Part shown: piece by piece, positions 7,130-14,988 of the stretch | How the letters are laid out: each line of letters begins with the position of its first letter | Numbering within the stretch: position 1 is the stretch's first letter | From: Polaromonas sp. UBA5171 | GTDB lineage: Bacteria > Pseudomonadota > Gammaproteobacteria > Burkholderiales > Burkholderiaceae_C | DNA: 15,982 nt | Assembly (NCBI GenBank): GCA_002413395.1 | Contig: DHWX01000064.1 | Span: 1-15,982, forward strand | Direction: 5' to 3' | Notes under the pieces: generated by a model | Told to the model about the DNA's origin: nothing | The model's database searches: none | What the model saw: only the letters and a program-made list of their open reading frames with translations | Made by a program: the position numbers and the translations under genes

Positions 7130-8177
7130 CGCCGACCTTGTGGCCCGCAGCAACAATTTCCTGCCAAGTCTGGGCATCCACCGCGATGCCTTCGATCTGG
7201 CGTTGCGCGCGGGTGGCGCGCTCCGGGTCGCCGGCAATCTGCACGGCATCAAAGCCGGGTGCGACCGGCCCCGCCGTGAGCCAGTCGATGAAAGCCAGTG
7301 CTTCCTGCTCAAAAGTGGCCTGGGTGCCCAGCTTGGCCGGGTCAATCAGGATGCTCAGCATGCCGTTAACGACGGCGCGCACGGTCGGGTCGGTCGGCTT
7401 GTGCCAAGTGCCGCCGCCGGTCAAGGCGCCGCCCAGCAGCTCGCAGGCCACGGCCATGCCGTAACCCTTGTGTTCGCCAAAAGCCAGCAGCGCACCAAAC
7501 AAACCATTGCTCTGGGGCACCACCACGACACCCGGGTCAGTGGTGGGGTGGCCGTGTTCGTCAATCAGCGTGCCGGGCTCGACGCGCCGGCCTTCGTTGT
7601 ACGCGACCCGCATCTTGCCTTGTGCCACGCGGCTGGTGGCAAAGTCCAGCACAAAAGGATCGCGCCCGTTGAGCGGCACGCCAATGCAGCAGGGGTTGGT
7701 GCCATAGCGCCCGTCGGCGCCGCCAAAAGGCGCCACCACCGGGCGCGACAGCACGTTGACAAAATGCAGGGACACCAAGCCTTGCGCCACGGCCATTTCG
7801 GCAAAGTGCCCGATGCGGCCCAGGTGGTGCGCATTGGCCAGCGTCATGATGCAGCTGCCATGGGTGTGGGCGCGGCTGATGCCGAGCGCCATCGCCTGTT
7901 CGCCGACGATCTGGCCGTAGCCGCGCTGACCGTCCAGCGTGAGCAGCGAACCGGTGTCCAGGACCACCCGTACGCTGCTGTTCGGTTTGAGGCCGCCTTC
8001 GAGCACCGCGTCCACATAACGCGGCAGCATGCCCACGCCGTGCGAGTCGTGGCCGCTCAGGTTGGCCAGCACCAGGTTGGCCGCGACGCTTGCGGCCTCT
8101 TCGGGGGAACTGCCGGCCGCTATTAAAACAGTAGCTGCCTGCGCACGTAATTCGGTGGCTTGAAGTGTTTTTTGCAT
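7113..8177 (-). CDS. Ldh_2-family NAD(P)-dependent 2-hydroxyacid dehydrogenase 1
   Basis: A 354-residue member of the malate/L-lactate dehydrogenase (Ldh_2, YlbC/YbiC-like) family, whose members oxidise 2-hydroxy acids such as malate, L-lactate, ureidoglycolate or sugar-derived acids with NAD(P). Signatures are LSGHDSHGVGMLPRYV (40-55), NAHHLGRIGHFAEMA (115-129) containing the presumed catalytic His, and the nucleotide-site region GTNPCCIGVPLNGRDPFVLD. Length is full. The ATG at 8177 lies five bases after the stop of the UxaA-type dehydratase, so the two are co-transcribed and probably translationally coupled. The substrate is probably a sugar acid or keto acid of the same pathway. It is distinct from the second Ldh_2 gene in this window. 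Confidence 0.9.
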   Translation of the reverse strand: MQKTLQATELRAQAATVLIAAGSSPEEAASVAANLVLANLSGHDSHGVGMLPRYVDAVLEGGLKPNSSVRVVLDTGSLLTLDGQRGYGQIVGEQAMALGISRAHTHGSCIMTLANAHHLGRIGHFAEMAVAQGLVSLHFVNVLSRPVVAPFGGADGRYGTNPCCIGVPLNGRDPFVLDFATSRVAQGKMRVAYNEGRRVEPGTLIDEHGHPTTDPGVVVVPQSNGLFGALLAFGEHKGYGMAVACELLGGALTGGGTWHKPTDPTVRAVVNGMLSILIDPAKLGTQATFEQEALAFIDWLTAGPVAPGFDAVQIAGDPERATRAQRQIEGIAVDAQTWQEIVAAGHKVGVTLPN

Positions 8178-8182
8178 AAAAT

Positions 8183-9709
8183 TTACATGACTGCGCCGAC
8201 TTGCCAGGGCACAAACTCGTTTTGTCCATAGCCGTGCAACTCGCTCTTGCTTTTTGCCCCTGAAGCCGTGGCCAGTACAAGTTCGAAAATGCGCTGCCCC
8301 ATCTCGGCGACGGTGCTGCTGCCATCGATGATCTCGCCGCAGTTGAGGTCCATGTCATCTTCCTGCTTGCGCCACAGCGCCGAGTTGGTGGAGAGCTTGA
8401 CGGCGGGTGTCGGCGCGCAGCCGTAGGCCGAGCCGCGCCCGGTAGTGAAGCAAATCAGGTTGGCGCCGCCGGCGACCTGGCCGGTGGCGCTGACCGGGTC
8501 GTAGCCGGGCGTGTCCATGTAGACCAAGCCGTGAGCCTTCACGGCTTGCGCATATTCGTAGACCGCCTGCAGGTTGGTGGTGCCGCCTTTGGCGACAGCA
8601 CCCAGCGATTTTTCCAGGATGGTGGTCAGCCCACCGGTCTTGTTGCCCGGCGAGGGGTTGTTGTTCATCTCGCCTTCGTTGATCTGGGTGTAGTGCTCCC
8701 ACCACTTGATGCGCTCTATCAGTTTTTCACCGACTTCGCGCGTCACGGCGCGGCGCGTCAGCAGGTGTTCGGCGCCATAAATTTCCGGGGTTTCGCTCAG
8801 GATGGCCGAGCCGCCGTGCGCCACCAGCAAGTCGACTGCCGCGCCCAGCGCCGGATTGGCGCTGATGCCGGAGTAGCCGTCCGAGCCGCCGCATTGCAGG
8901 CCGATGGTGATGTGCGCCGCGCTGCAGGGCTCGCGCTTGACTGCGTTGGCCTGGGGCAGCATGTCCTTGATCAGCGCAATGCCCTTGGCGACGGTTTTGG
9001 CCGTGCCACCGGTGTCCTGAATGCTGAACGCGCGCAGTGTGTCGCCTTCGCGCAAGCTGCTGCTGGCCAGCCAGGCATTGATCTGATTCGACTCGCAACC
9101 CAGCCCCACCACCAGCACGGCGGCAAAGTTGGCGTGGGTCGCGTAACCGGTCAGCGTGCGCTGCAAAATCTGCAGCCCCAAGCCGTCGCTGTCCATGCCG
9201 CAGCCGGTGCCGTGGGTCAGTGCCACCACGCCGTCCACATTGGGAAAGGCGGCCAGCACAGCCGGGTTGTTTTGGCGTGAAAAATGGTCGGCAATGGCAC
9301 GCGCCGCCGTGGCCGAGCAGTTCACACTGGACAGGACGCCAATGTAGTTGCGCGTGGCGACGCGGCCGTCGGCGCGCTTGATGCCCATGAACGTAGTTTC
9401 ACGCCGCACCGGCTCCAACTTGACGTCGGCACCAAAGGCATAGTCGCGCTCGAAGTCGCCCTTGTTCGGGCCCATGTCCAGGTTGTGCGTGTGAATGTGC
9501 TCGCCGGGTGCGATGGCCCGGGAAGCAAAGCCGATGATCTGGTTGTAGCGCCGCACCGGCTCGCCAGGGACCATGGCATGGGTCGCAATTTTGTGACCGG
9601 CCGGGATCAGGCCCTTGACCGGGATCCCTTCGACGCTGGTGCCGCCCAGCAATTGCTGGCGTGCGATCAGCACATCATCGTCAGGGTGGAGGCGGATAAA
9701 AGGTGTCAT
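8183..9709 (-). CDS. UxaA/GarD-family altronate or galactarate dehydratase
   Basis: A 508-residue protein with the architecture of altronate (UxaA) and galactarate (GarD) dehydratases: an N-terminal SAF domain (about 10-85, ending in HIHTHNLDMG) joined to the large catalytic domain. Conserved Cys-containing motifs are visible: SSVNCSATAARAIA (C131), HGTGCGMD (C170), GLGCESNQI (C205), LQCGGSDGYSGISANP and GRGSAYGCAPTPAVKLSTN. Such enzymes are iron-dependent and remove water from a hexonate or hexarate to give a 2-keto-3-deoxy acid. Length fits both subfamilies and I cannot decide between them. The ATG directly abuts the TAA of the upstream 40-codon stub and has no Shine-Dalgarno sequence, so translation probably depends on coupling to that stub. 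Ldh_2 gene 1 follows five bases later. Confidence 0.9.
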   Translation of the reverse strand: MTPFIRLHPDDDVLIARQQLLGGTSVEGIPVKGLIPAGHKIATHAMVPGEPVRRYNQIIGFASRAIAPGEHIHTHNLDMGPNKGDFERDYAFGADVKLEPVRRETTFMGIKRADGRVATRNYIGVLSSVNCSATAARAIADHFSRQNNPAVLAAFPNVDGVVALTHGTGCGMDSDGLGLQILQRTLTGYATHANFAAVLVVGLGCESNQINAWLASSSLREGDTLRAFSIQDTGGTAKTVAKGIALIKDMLPQANAVKREPCSAAHITIGLQCGGSDGYSGISANPALGAAVDLLVAHGGSAILSETPEIYGAEHLLTRRAVTREVGEKLIERIKWWEHYTQINEGEMNNNPSPGNKTGGLTTILEKSLGAVAKGGTTNLQAVYEYAQAVKAHGLVYMDTPGYDPVSATGQVAGGANLICFTTGRGSAYGCAPTPAVKLSTNSALWRKQEDDMDLNCGEIIDGSSTVAEMGQRIFELVLATASGAKSKSELHGYGQNEFVPWQVGAVM

Positions 9710-9832
9710 TTAATTAAAAACCATTGTAGGGAGCCACAGGACCAACTTAGGGAAGTAGGTGACGATGGCCAGACTGCCCAGCAAAGGCACCAGCCAGGGC
9801 AGGATCGCCACGGTGAATTCTCGTTTTTTCAT
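9710..9832 (-). pseudogene. 40-codon stub, probable TRAP-transporter large-permease C-terminus
   Basis: The frame encodes 40 residues: MKKREFTVAILPWLVPLLGS followed by LAIVTYFPKLVLWLPTMVFN. A single hydrophobic helix ending in VTYFPxLxLWLP is the usual C-terminus of DctM-type TRAP permeases (about 430 residues), so this looks like an in-frame internal deletion that joined a start region to the last helix. It keeps a strong ribosome binding site, AAGGAG (9843-9838), five bases before the ATG. It lies 38 bp after the GntR stop, and its TAA touches the ATG of the UxaA-type gene. It may survive as a translated leader that couples ribosomes to that gene. The TRAP assignment rests on one short segment. 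Confidence 0.5.
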
Positions 9833-9870
9833 GATGGCTCCTTGGTTTGTGGTTTGGAAATTGTTAGGCA

Positions 9871-10587
9871 TCAAGAAGGCTTGGCGCGGCGCCAGCTCGC
9901 GCTGTAACGGGTATGGGCTTTTTTCAGGTGGCGTTGCATGGCGCTGCGTGCAGCGCCCGCATCATGCGCGCGGATCGCTTCCAGCACCGCAGTGTGTTCA
10001 ATCAAGGCGGCATCCCAGGATTTCTGGTCTTCAAAATAGTCACCCAGTCGCTCGAACAGCGTGCCGTGTCGGGCTTGCCAGTAGCCGCAGATGGTGTCGC
10101 GCAGCACCTCGTTGCCGCAGACTTGGGCAATCGCATTGTGAAAGGCCTCGTCGCCCTCACGTGGTATCTGGCCCTTGGCAACTTCGTCGCGCATTTGTTG
10201 CAAGGCGTCACCGATGAGTTGCAGGTCTGCTTTTTTGGCGTTGCGGGCAGCCAGTGCCGCCACCTCGCTTTCCACCAGCTCGCGCGCCCGCATCAGCTCC
10301 AATGGCCCCCACTCGACCGCCTCGCCGGCCTTTTTGCGCGCGGGCTGGCGCGCTTTCGGCTTGCGCACATAAATGCCGGAGCCGGTGCGCACCTCGACCA
10401 CTTTTTCAACCTCCAGCGCAATCAGGGCTTCGCGCACTGAAGGGCGGCTCACGCCCAGCTGCTTGGCCAGTTCGCGCTCGGCTGGCAGGCGTGTACCGGC
10501 CGCAAGCTCGCCCTTGCTGATCAGCGAGCGTAATTGCTCGGCAATCTGGCGGTACAAGCGTTGCGGTTGGATGATTTGCAATGGCAT
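9871..10587 (-). CDS. GntR-family regulator, FadR/FCD type (regulator 2)
   Basis: A 238-residue regulator with an N-terminal winged helix-turn-helix (LYRQIAEQLRSLISKGELAA then GTRLPAERELAKQLGVSRPS, VREALIALE; about 11-60) and a C-terminal FCD domain (about 105-230). FCD metal-site residues are seen in GDEAFHNAIAQVCGNEVL, IEHTAVLEAIRAHD and MQRHLKKAH. It resembles the UxuR/ExuR/LldR/PdhR branch, which senses sugar acids or carboxylates. It sits between SDR gene 1 and the stub/UxaA/Ldh_2 genes on the same strand. A palindrome 45 bp upstream (10632-10650) looks like a uronate-regulator operator and overlaps plausible promoter elements, which suggests autorepression. The ligand is unknown. Confidence 0.9.
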   Translation of the reverse strand: MPLQIIQPQRLYRQIAEQLRSLISKGELAAGTRLPAERELAKQLGVSRPSVREALIALEVEKVVEVRTGSGIYVRKPKARQPARKKAGEAVEWGPLELMRARELVESEVAALAARNAKKADLQLIGDALQQMRDEVAKGQIPREGDEAFHNAIAQVCGNEVLRDTICGYWQARHGTLFERLGDYFEDQKSWDAALIEHTAVLEAIRAHDAGAARSAMQRHLKKAHTRYSASWRRAKPS

Positions 10588-10631
10588 GCTGGGTGCTTTT
10601 GAAACGTTATTAAAGGTTGATCAGAATTCGA

Positions 10632-10650
10632 CAATTGGTCAGGCCAATTG
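10632..10650. promoter_or_regulatory. putative GntR operator upstream of regulator 2
   Basis: CAATTGG-TCAGG-CCAATTG is a perfect 7-bp inverted repeat with a 5-nt centre. It is close to the UxuR/ExuR-type consensus (AATTGGTATACCAATT) and to the FadR-subfamily rule TGGTnnnACCA. It lies 45 bp before the regulator 2 start and next to a possible minus-strand promoter: TTGTCG (10634-10629), 16 bp, then TAATAA (10612-10607). A related palindrome lies at 14912-14926. Confidence 0.55.
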
Positions 10651-10786
10651 ATAGTCTCATGATTCCATCTGACGGACATCCGGTTAAACCCTGTACTGCC
10701 TCAAATACCCTCATGAAACCGCAAGCCGCCATTGCGGCCAGCGGAGTTCCGCAGGGCAAGCCGCGCTGCGGTCTGGGCTTGCATAC

Positions 10787-11558
10787 TCAGGGCATAAGCT
10801 GGCCACCGTTGACCTCGATGATCTGGCCGGTGATGTAGCCCGACAGCACATCGTCGGCCAGGAACAGATAGGCTCCCACACATTCGTCCGCTGTTCCCAG
10901 GCGGCCCATCGGGATACCACGGCGCGCGCCTTCGAGCTGCTCCGGCGTGGAGTTGCGTGCGTGGAAGTCGGTCAGGATGACGCCCGGGGCCACGCCGTTG
11001 ACGCGCACGCCGTGCGGTGCCATCTCGCGCGCGAACGAGCGGGTCATGGAGCTGACAAAAGCCTTGGCCGCACCGTACAGGCCGACGCCTTCACTGCCGC
11101 CGGTGCGCGCGGCAATCGAAGTGGTGTTGATCATGCAGCCGCGTCCGGCTGTTCGCATCACGGGCGCGACAGATGGCGAAGGCCGCGTGGGTGTTGAGGC
11201 CGACCACGCGGTCAAAGTCCTCGTCGCTGGCTTGCTCCAGCGGGCGGCGGCCAAACATGTCGCCCGCGTTGTTGACCAGGATGTCCAAACCGCCGAAGGC
11301 CTCGACGGTCCGTGCCTCCAACTGGTCAGGCACGCTGCGCTCCAGCATGTCACCCGCCAACGTGATGGCCTGGCCGCCGGCCTGCCGGATGGTGTTGGCG
11401 ACGCCTTCCGCACCCTCGCGGTTGCGCGAGTAATGCACGGCGACCCGCGCACCGGCTGCGCCGAAGGATTGCGCCACGGCAGCGCCGATGCCGGAGCCAC
11501 CGCCGGTGACCAGAACTGACCTGCCAGCAAACTGGAGAGCCTGGGAGGTGTTGATCAT
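10787..11558 (-). pseudogene. SDR-family dehydrogenase 1, single frameshift
   Basis: This is a classical short-chain dehydrogenase/reductase of about 256 residues once one frameshift is corrected. The N-terminal frame has the NAD(P) motif LVTGGGSGIG (16-25) and NNAG. The C-terminal frame has INTTSIAARTGGSEGVGLYG, with the catalytic Ser and the YxxxK motif YGAAK, and ends YITGQIIEVNGGQLMP. The frames cross at 11162-11164, a GGG run on the plus strand: removing one base joins FAICRA to VMRTAGRGCMINTT. The ATG at 11558 has AGGAA about ten bases upstream and lies 51 bp after the PdxA2 stop. It is closely related to SDR gene 2 in this window (shared STPEQLE, IPM.RLG and the C-terminal motif). Either a real loss or a base-call error. 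Confidence 0.8.
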
Positions 11559-11609
11559 GTTGTGGGTTCCTGGGGTGTGAAAAGGCGATCGGGCCGGGGG
11601 GCTGCGGAG

Positions 11610-12620
11610 TCAGGTAGCAAGACGCGCTGTACGCCGCCCTTCGACCAGCGTCATGGCGTACTGGATGGCATCGACCATGCTCTCGGCACTGGCGCGGCCT
11701 GTGCCCGCGATGTCGAATGCCGTGCCGTGGTCCACCGACGTGCGCAGAATCGGTAGGCCCAGGGTGATGTTGACGCCGCTGACCGACTGCCACACGCCAG
11801 TGGCCGGGTCGATGCTGAAGCCCAGCAGCTTGACGGGGATATGGCCCTGGTCGTGGTACATCGCCACCACCGCATCGAACTGCTCGGCGCGCAGCTTGAT
11901 GAACACCGTGTCGCCGGGCCAGGGACCGGTCACGGCATGGCCGGCGGCGGCGTATTCGGCCACCAGGGGGGCGATGATGGCGCCGTCTTCCTTGCCCAGA
12001 ATGCCGCCTTCGCCCGCATGCGGGTTGAGTCCGGCCACGGCCACGCGCGGCTGCTTGATGCCCAGCGCGTGCAGGGCTTCGAGCGTCACGTCGAGCACGC
12101 GGCGCAGGCGCTGCGGCGTCAGGCGCGCCGGCACCTCGGCCAGGGCGCAGTGGGTGGTGACGTGGGAGACGCGCATCGGGCCATGGGCCAGCATCATCAC
12201 GCCGTCGCGCATGCCGGTCAGATGGGCCAGCATTTCGGTGTGGCCTTCGAACGGATAGCCCGCCATGTGCAGCGCCTCCTTGCACAGGGGGGCGGTCACG
12301 ATGGCGTCGGCCTCGCCGCTTTGGCAGAGCTGCACGGCGCGCTCCACGGCACGATAGGCCCAGTGACCGCCTGCTTCGGAAATCTGGCCGACGGTTAGCG
12401 GCTGCGTCACCGGCCCGACGTCGATCATGTCCAGCGCAGCGGTGTCGAGTTGAAGCAGGCGCGCAGCCTGCGCCAGGGCCTGGGCACTGCCCAGCACCTT
12501 GAGTTCGATGCGGCCCTGCGCGACGAGATCGCGCATCTGGTGCGCGGCCTTGACGATGATTTCGGGGCCGATGCCCGCCGGGTCGCCCATGGTCAGGGCC
12601 AATCGGATGGGGGTGTTCAT
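11610..12620 (-). CDS. pdxA2: PdxA2-type 4-phospho-D-threonate/erythronate dehydrogenase
   Basis: A 336-residue PdxA-family enzyme. The metal-binding His residues of the family are present: H157 (VTTHCAL), H201 (GLNPHAGEGG) and H256 (AMYHDQGH). So are the N-terminal MGDPAGIGPE and the segment HTEMLAHLTG. Next to a DUF1537 kinase, PdxA2 proteins are known to oxidise 4-phosphotetronates, with decarboxylation to dihydroxyacetone phosphate, rather than to make pyridoxal phosphate. The ATG at 12620 is preferred because AAGGAA lies nine bases upstream and MNTPIRLALTMGDP is the normal N-terminus. However, the frame stays open upstream and is continuous with the kinase, so a fused product is formally possible. 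SDR gene 1 starts 51 bp downstream. Intact. Confidence 0.92.
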   Translation of the reverse strand: MNTPIRLALTMGDPAGIGPEIIVKAAHQMRDLVAQGRIELKVLGSAQALAQAARLLQLDTAALDMIDVGPVTQPLTVGQISEAGGHWAYRAVERAVQLCQSGEADAIVTAPLCKEALHMAGYPFEGHTEMLAHLTGMRDGVMMLAHGPMRVSHVTTHCALAEVPARLTPQRLRRVLDVTLEALHALGIKQPRVAVAGLNPHAGEGGILGKEDGAIIAPLVAEYAAAGHAVTGPWPGDTVFIKLRAEQFDAVVAMYHDQGHIPVKLLGFSIDPATGVWQSVSGVNITLGLPILRTSVDHGTAFDIAGTGRASAESMVDAIQYAMTLVEGRRTARLAT

Positions 12621-13728
12621 GTGTGGTGTTCCTTCGTCAGTTGGGGTGGCGTGAGGGGTGAGTGCTGCCAGCAGGGCGCGCAGGTCATCGGGTGGGCCGA
12701 AGGCCCCCGAGCGAGAATAACAGCTGAGACCATCCCACGGCCCACCGACCAGACGGGCACCGCCCCAGCCCGCGCGTGGACTGGCTCCGGCCTGCAGGCT
12801 GCGCACATCGGCAGCCCGGCACAGGGCCAGCAAGGTGTCGCCGCCCACCACCACCAGCGTGGTCGGGCGGGGCCGGGTAGTGATGACGGTGTGCATGCGC
12901 TGCATAAGCCGGACCTGCGCCTCGGCGGGGAAGAGAGGCTGCGCCTCGGCCAGATCGAGCACCTCGGTGCCTGCAACGGGCGGTGGCAGTTGACGCAGCT
13001 GTTCCCGCAGCACCGGATGACGGCTGGCGGTGAGCACCAGGGTCAAGCCCTGCGCAGGGGCCGGCGGGGCCACGCTGGTGGCACTTGCCGGTGCTGCGGC
13101 TGCGGCCTGCCGCGCCAGCGCCCAGGCCAGCCCGGCGCTGCCACACCACAGCCATCGCTGCGCCTGTGGACCGGCCGTCAGGGTTGCGAGCTGGTCCAGG
13201 TCGTGGTCGCTCAGAATGTCGGGAATCACGACCTTGCCCGCATCTTGCAGACTATCCTGCACACGGGTTGGAATGTGCGCGCTCAGTCCGACGTTGGAAA
13301 AGGCCTGCACCAGCGTGCAGGCGTGTTCGTGCGTGCGCGGGCCATGGGGCTGGTGCGGTGGCGCCACCCAGTGGCGTCCCCGGGCCGTGAAGCGCCCCTG
13401 CGCTGGAAATGCCGGCGCGAACACCACGCCAGCAAAGCGCCCGCTGCGCATGAGCCAGGCGATTTCGGCAAAAGTGTCGCCCACGCAGCAGGCTGTCGAT
13501 TTTCTTGAAGGCGCTGCCGGTGGCGACTAGCCAGTCCAGGCTGGGTGCCAGCAGGGCCGGCAGGCTGGCGGGCGGCACGTCGCGTGTGCCCGTGGCGACG
13601 ACCTGCACCGCCTGTGCGGATTGACCGGGCTGGTCTAGAAAAACCGGCACATCGCCCGCGTTGGCCCATGCCGCAGCACTGTCGAGCGCGCCAGTCAGAT
13701 CGTCTGCCAGGATGTGCCAGGGTTTCAA
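12621..13728 (-). pseudogene. four-carbon acid sugar kinase (DUF1537), frameshifted
   Basis: The two halves together match the DUF1537 kinase family (OtnK/DtnK/DenK, usually 400-430 residues), which phosphorylates D-threonate, D-erythronate or 2-oxotetronate at C4. The N-terminal frame (13728 to about 13480) has LADDLTGALD (7-16) and TGSAFKKIDSLLRG (70-83). The C-terminal frame resumes with DTFAEIAWLMRSGRFAGVVF and contains the ATP-site motif VVVGGDTLLALC and the ending RSGAFGPPDDLRALL. The break is in the CGCCC run near 13478-13485. The start is TTG at 13728, overlapping the TGA of the upstream Ldh_2 gene. No stop separates the kinase frame from pdxA2. With PdxA2 beside it, a D-threonate or D-erythronate kinase is the best guess. 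Total length (~368) is somewhat short. Confidence 0.8.
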
Positions 13729-14789
13729 TTTTCAAGCGGCGCAGGAAACGGCATACCGAAGCGCTGCGCACATTCGGCTAGCATAAGGGGGATGGTCGGA
13801 TGCAGCATGATGCCGTCGCACACCTGTTCCTTCCGGCGCGAAAGCCCCCTGTCGCCAGGCATGCGCACTGCATCGAAACCGGGCCGCGGCGGATTGCTTC
13901 TGCACGCATCCCCGAGCCAATCGGTCTGGCGCAGAAAGTCCGTGGTGCCGCCGAACGCCGCCGGATCGTACAGCGACATGAACACCGTGGCGCCCCAACC
14001 GTCGGCGGGATCAGCGCGACCGTGGCCGGCTAGCCCCCCAGTGAGCGCCTCGACCAACAACGCCAGTCCAAAGCCCTTGTGCCCTGAGGTCATGCCACCC
14101 AAAGGCATGATGGTGCCGGGCGGATTCGTGGAGAGCACGCCCGGGTCGCGACTCGGATTGCCCTCGGCATCCAGCATGCATGCTTCGTCGAACTGCCTGC
14201 CCGCTTTCTGTAAGCGCGCACTCATCCCGTTGGTCGTGATCGAGGAAGAAATGTCAACCAGGAATGGCGTGGTTGAAGTCGGAATGCCGGCGGCGATCGG
14301 GTTGGGTGTGAAGACGGCCCGCGTTCCGCCGTGCGGTGCAACGCTTTGGACGGCCGGGTCGGAACTCGCCAGCAGCAGCATGAAGCCGGCCTCGGTCGCG
14401 CGCAACAGGTAAGTTGCGAGACAAGCGATATGGTGACTGTGCCGGATGACGAGCGTCGCGCTGCCGTATTGGCGGGCGCGCGGCGCCAGCGCATCAATTC
14501 CGCTCAACACCAGCCAGGGCCCGGGCAAACGCCGCCCGTCCCACAGGAGGGAGGCGCCACGATCGGAAAGCACCTCCGGTGCGCCCGAGCGTGTCATGGT
14601 GCCGTTTTCGATTTCCTTGACATAAGGCGCAAGCAATGCCAGCCCGTGTGTGTCGTGGCCCATCAGGTCGCCCTCGACCAGCGTCCGGGCGACCGCCTCG
14701 GCTGGCGCGCCATCCAGGCCCGCCGTCTGCAGCAGCTCAACTGCGAAGCGCGTCAACGCTTCAGCGGAATAACGATCAGCGGCGCCCAT
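13725..14789 (-). CDS. Ldh_2-family NAD(P)-dependent 2-hydroxyacid dehydrogenase 2
   Basis: A full-length (354 residues) member of the malate/L-lactate dehydrogenase family. It carries DLMGHDTHGLALLAPYV (41-57), IRHSHHIACLATYL (115-128) with the presumed catalytic His, and the TPNPIAAGIPTS nucleotide-site region. It is clearly diverged from Ldh_2 gene 1. Its TGA overlaps the TTG start of the kinase gene, so the two are translationally coupled and it likely acts in the same acid-sugar pathway, for example interconverting a tetronate and its 2-oxo acid or a related hydroxyacid. The ATG at 14789 lacks a strong Shine-Dalgarno sequence. The 199 bp between it and SDR gene 2 contain an operator-like palindrome. 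Confidence 0.88.
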   Translation of the reverse strand: MGAADRYSAEALTRFAVELLQTAGLDGAPAEAVARTLVEGDLMGHDTHGLALLAPYVKEIENGTMTRSGAPEVLSDRGASLLWDGRRLPGPWLVLSGIDALAPRARQYGSATLVIRHSHHIACLATYLLRATEAGFMLLLASSDPAVQSVAPHGGTRAVFTPNPIAAGIPTSTTPFLVDISSSITTNGMSARLQKAGRQFDEACMLDAEGNPSRDPGVLSTNPPGTIMPLGGMTSGHKGFGLALLVEALTGGLAGHGRADPADGWGATVFMSLYDPAAFGGTTDFLRQTDWLGDACRSNPPRPGFDAVRMPGDRGLSRRKEQVCDGIMLHPTIPLMLAECAQRFGMPFPAPLEN

Positions 14790-14911
14790 CAGCAGGCTGT
14801 CCTGCCGCCGGACACAACTGCATGACTACCGGAAAGGCTGCATCGACTACGTTCTGCCACAACATTCTCCTCGTGAAAGCGGTGCGCTTGCACCGCCCTG
14901 ATTGGGTTGAT

Positions 14912-14926
14912 CAATTTACTAAATTG
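14912..14926. promoter_or_regulatory. putative regulator site upstream of Ldh_2 gene 2
   Basis: CAATTT-ACT-AAATTG is a 6-bp inverted repeat with a 3-nt centre. Together with its flank it reads GATCAATTTACTAAATTGTC then GAATTG on the plus strand. The minus-strand reading of the regulator 2 operator is ATCAATTGGCCTGACCAATT then GTCGAATTC. The outer parts (ATCAATT ... AATTGTCGAATT) agree while the centre differs, so the two sites may be bound by the same or a related GntR protein. It lies 123 bp upstream of the Ldh_2 start. Confidence 0.4.
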
Positions 14927-14988
14927 TCGAATTGCACTAATCCATTTTGTAGAAGCGCTCATCGACTTGGATGCGGTAATGGTCAGCA

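Noticed and set aside
6780..8126. Long plus-strand open frame (448 codons) across gntK and opposite Ldh_2 gene 1
   Set aside because: It is another frame of gntK and then the antisense of a clearly conserved gene; composition is Arg/Trp/Cys-rich first and His/Gln-rich later, with no family motif.
11610..12620. Pyridoxal-phosphate biosynthesis PdxA
   Set aside because: Context beside a DUF1537 kinase and sugar-acid genes points to the PdxA2 catabolic branch; no pdxJ, ksgA or surA neighbours.
12450..13508. Plus-strand open frame (352 codons) opposite the kinase and pdxA2
   Set aside because: Antisense shadow; the minus strand carries well-defined DUF1537 and PdxA motifs.
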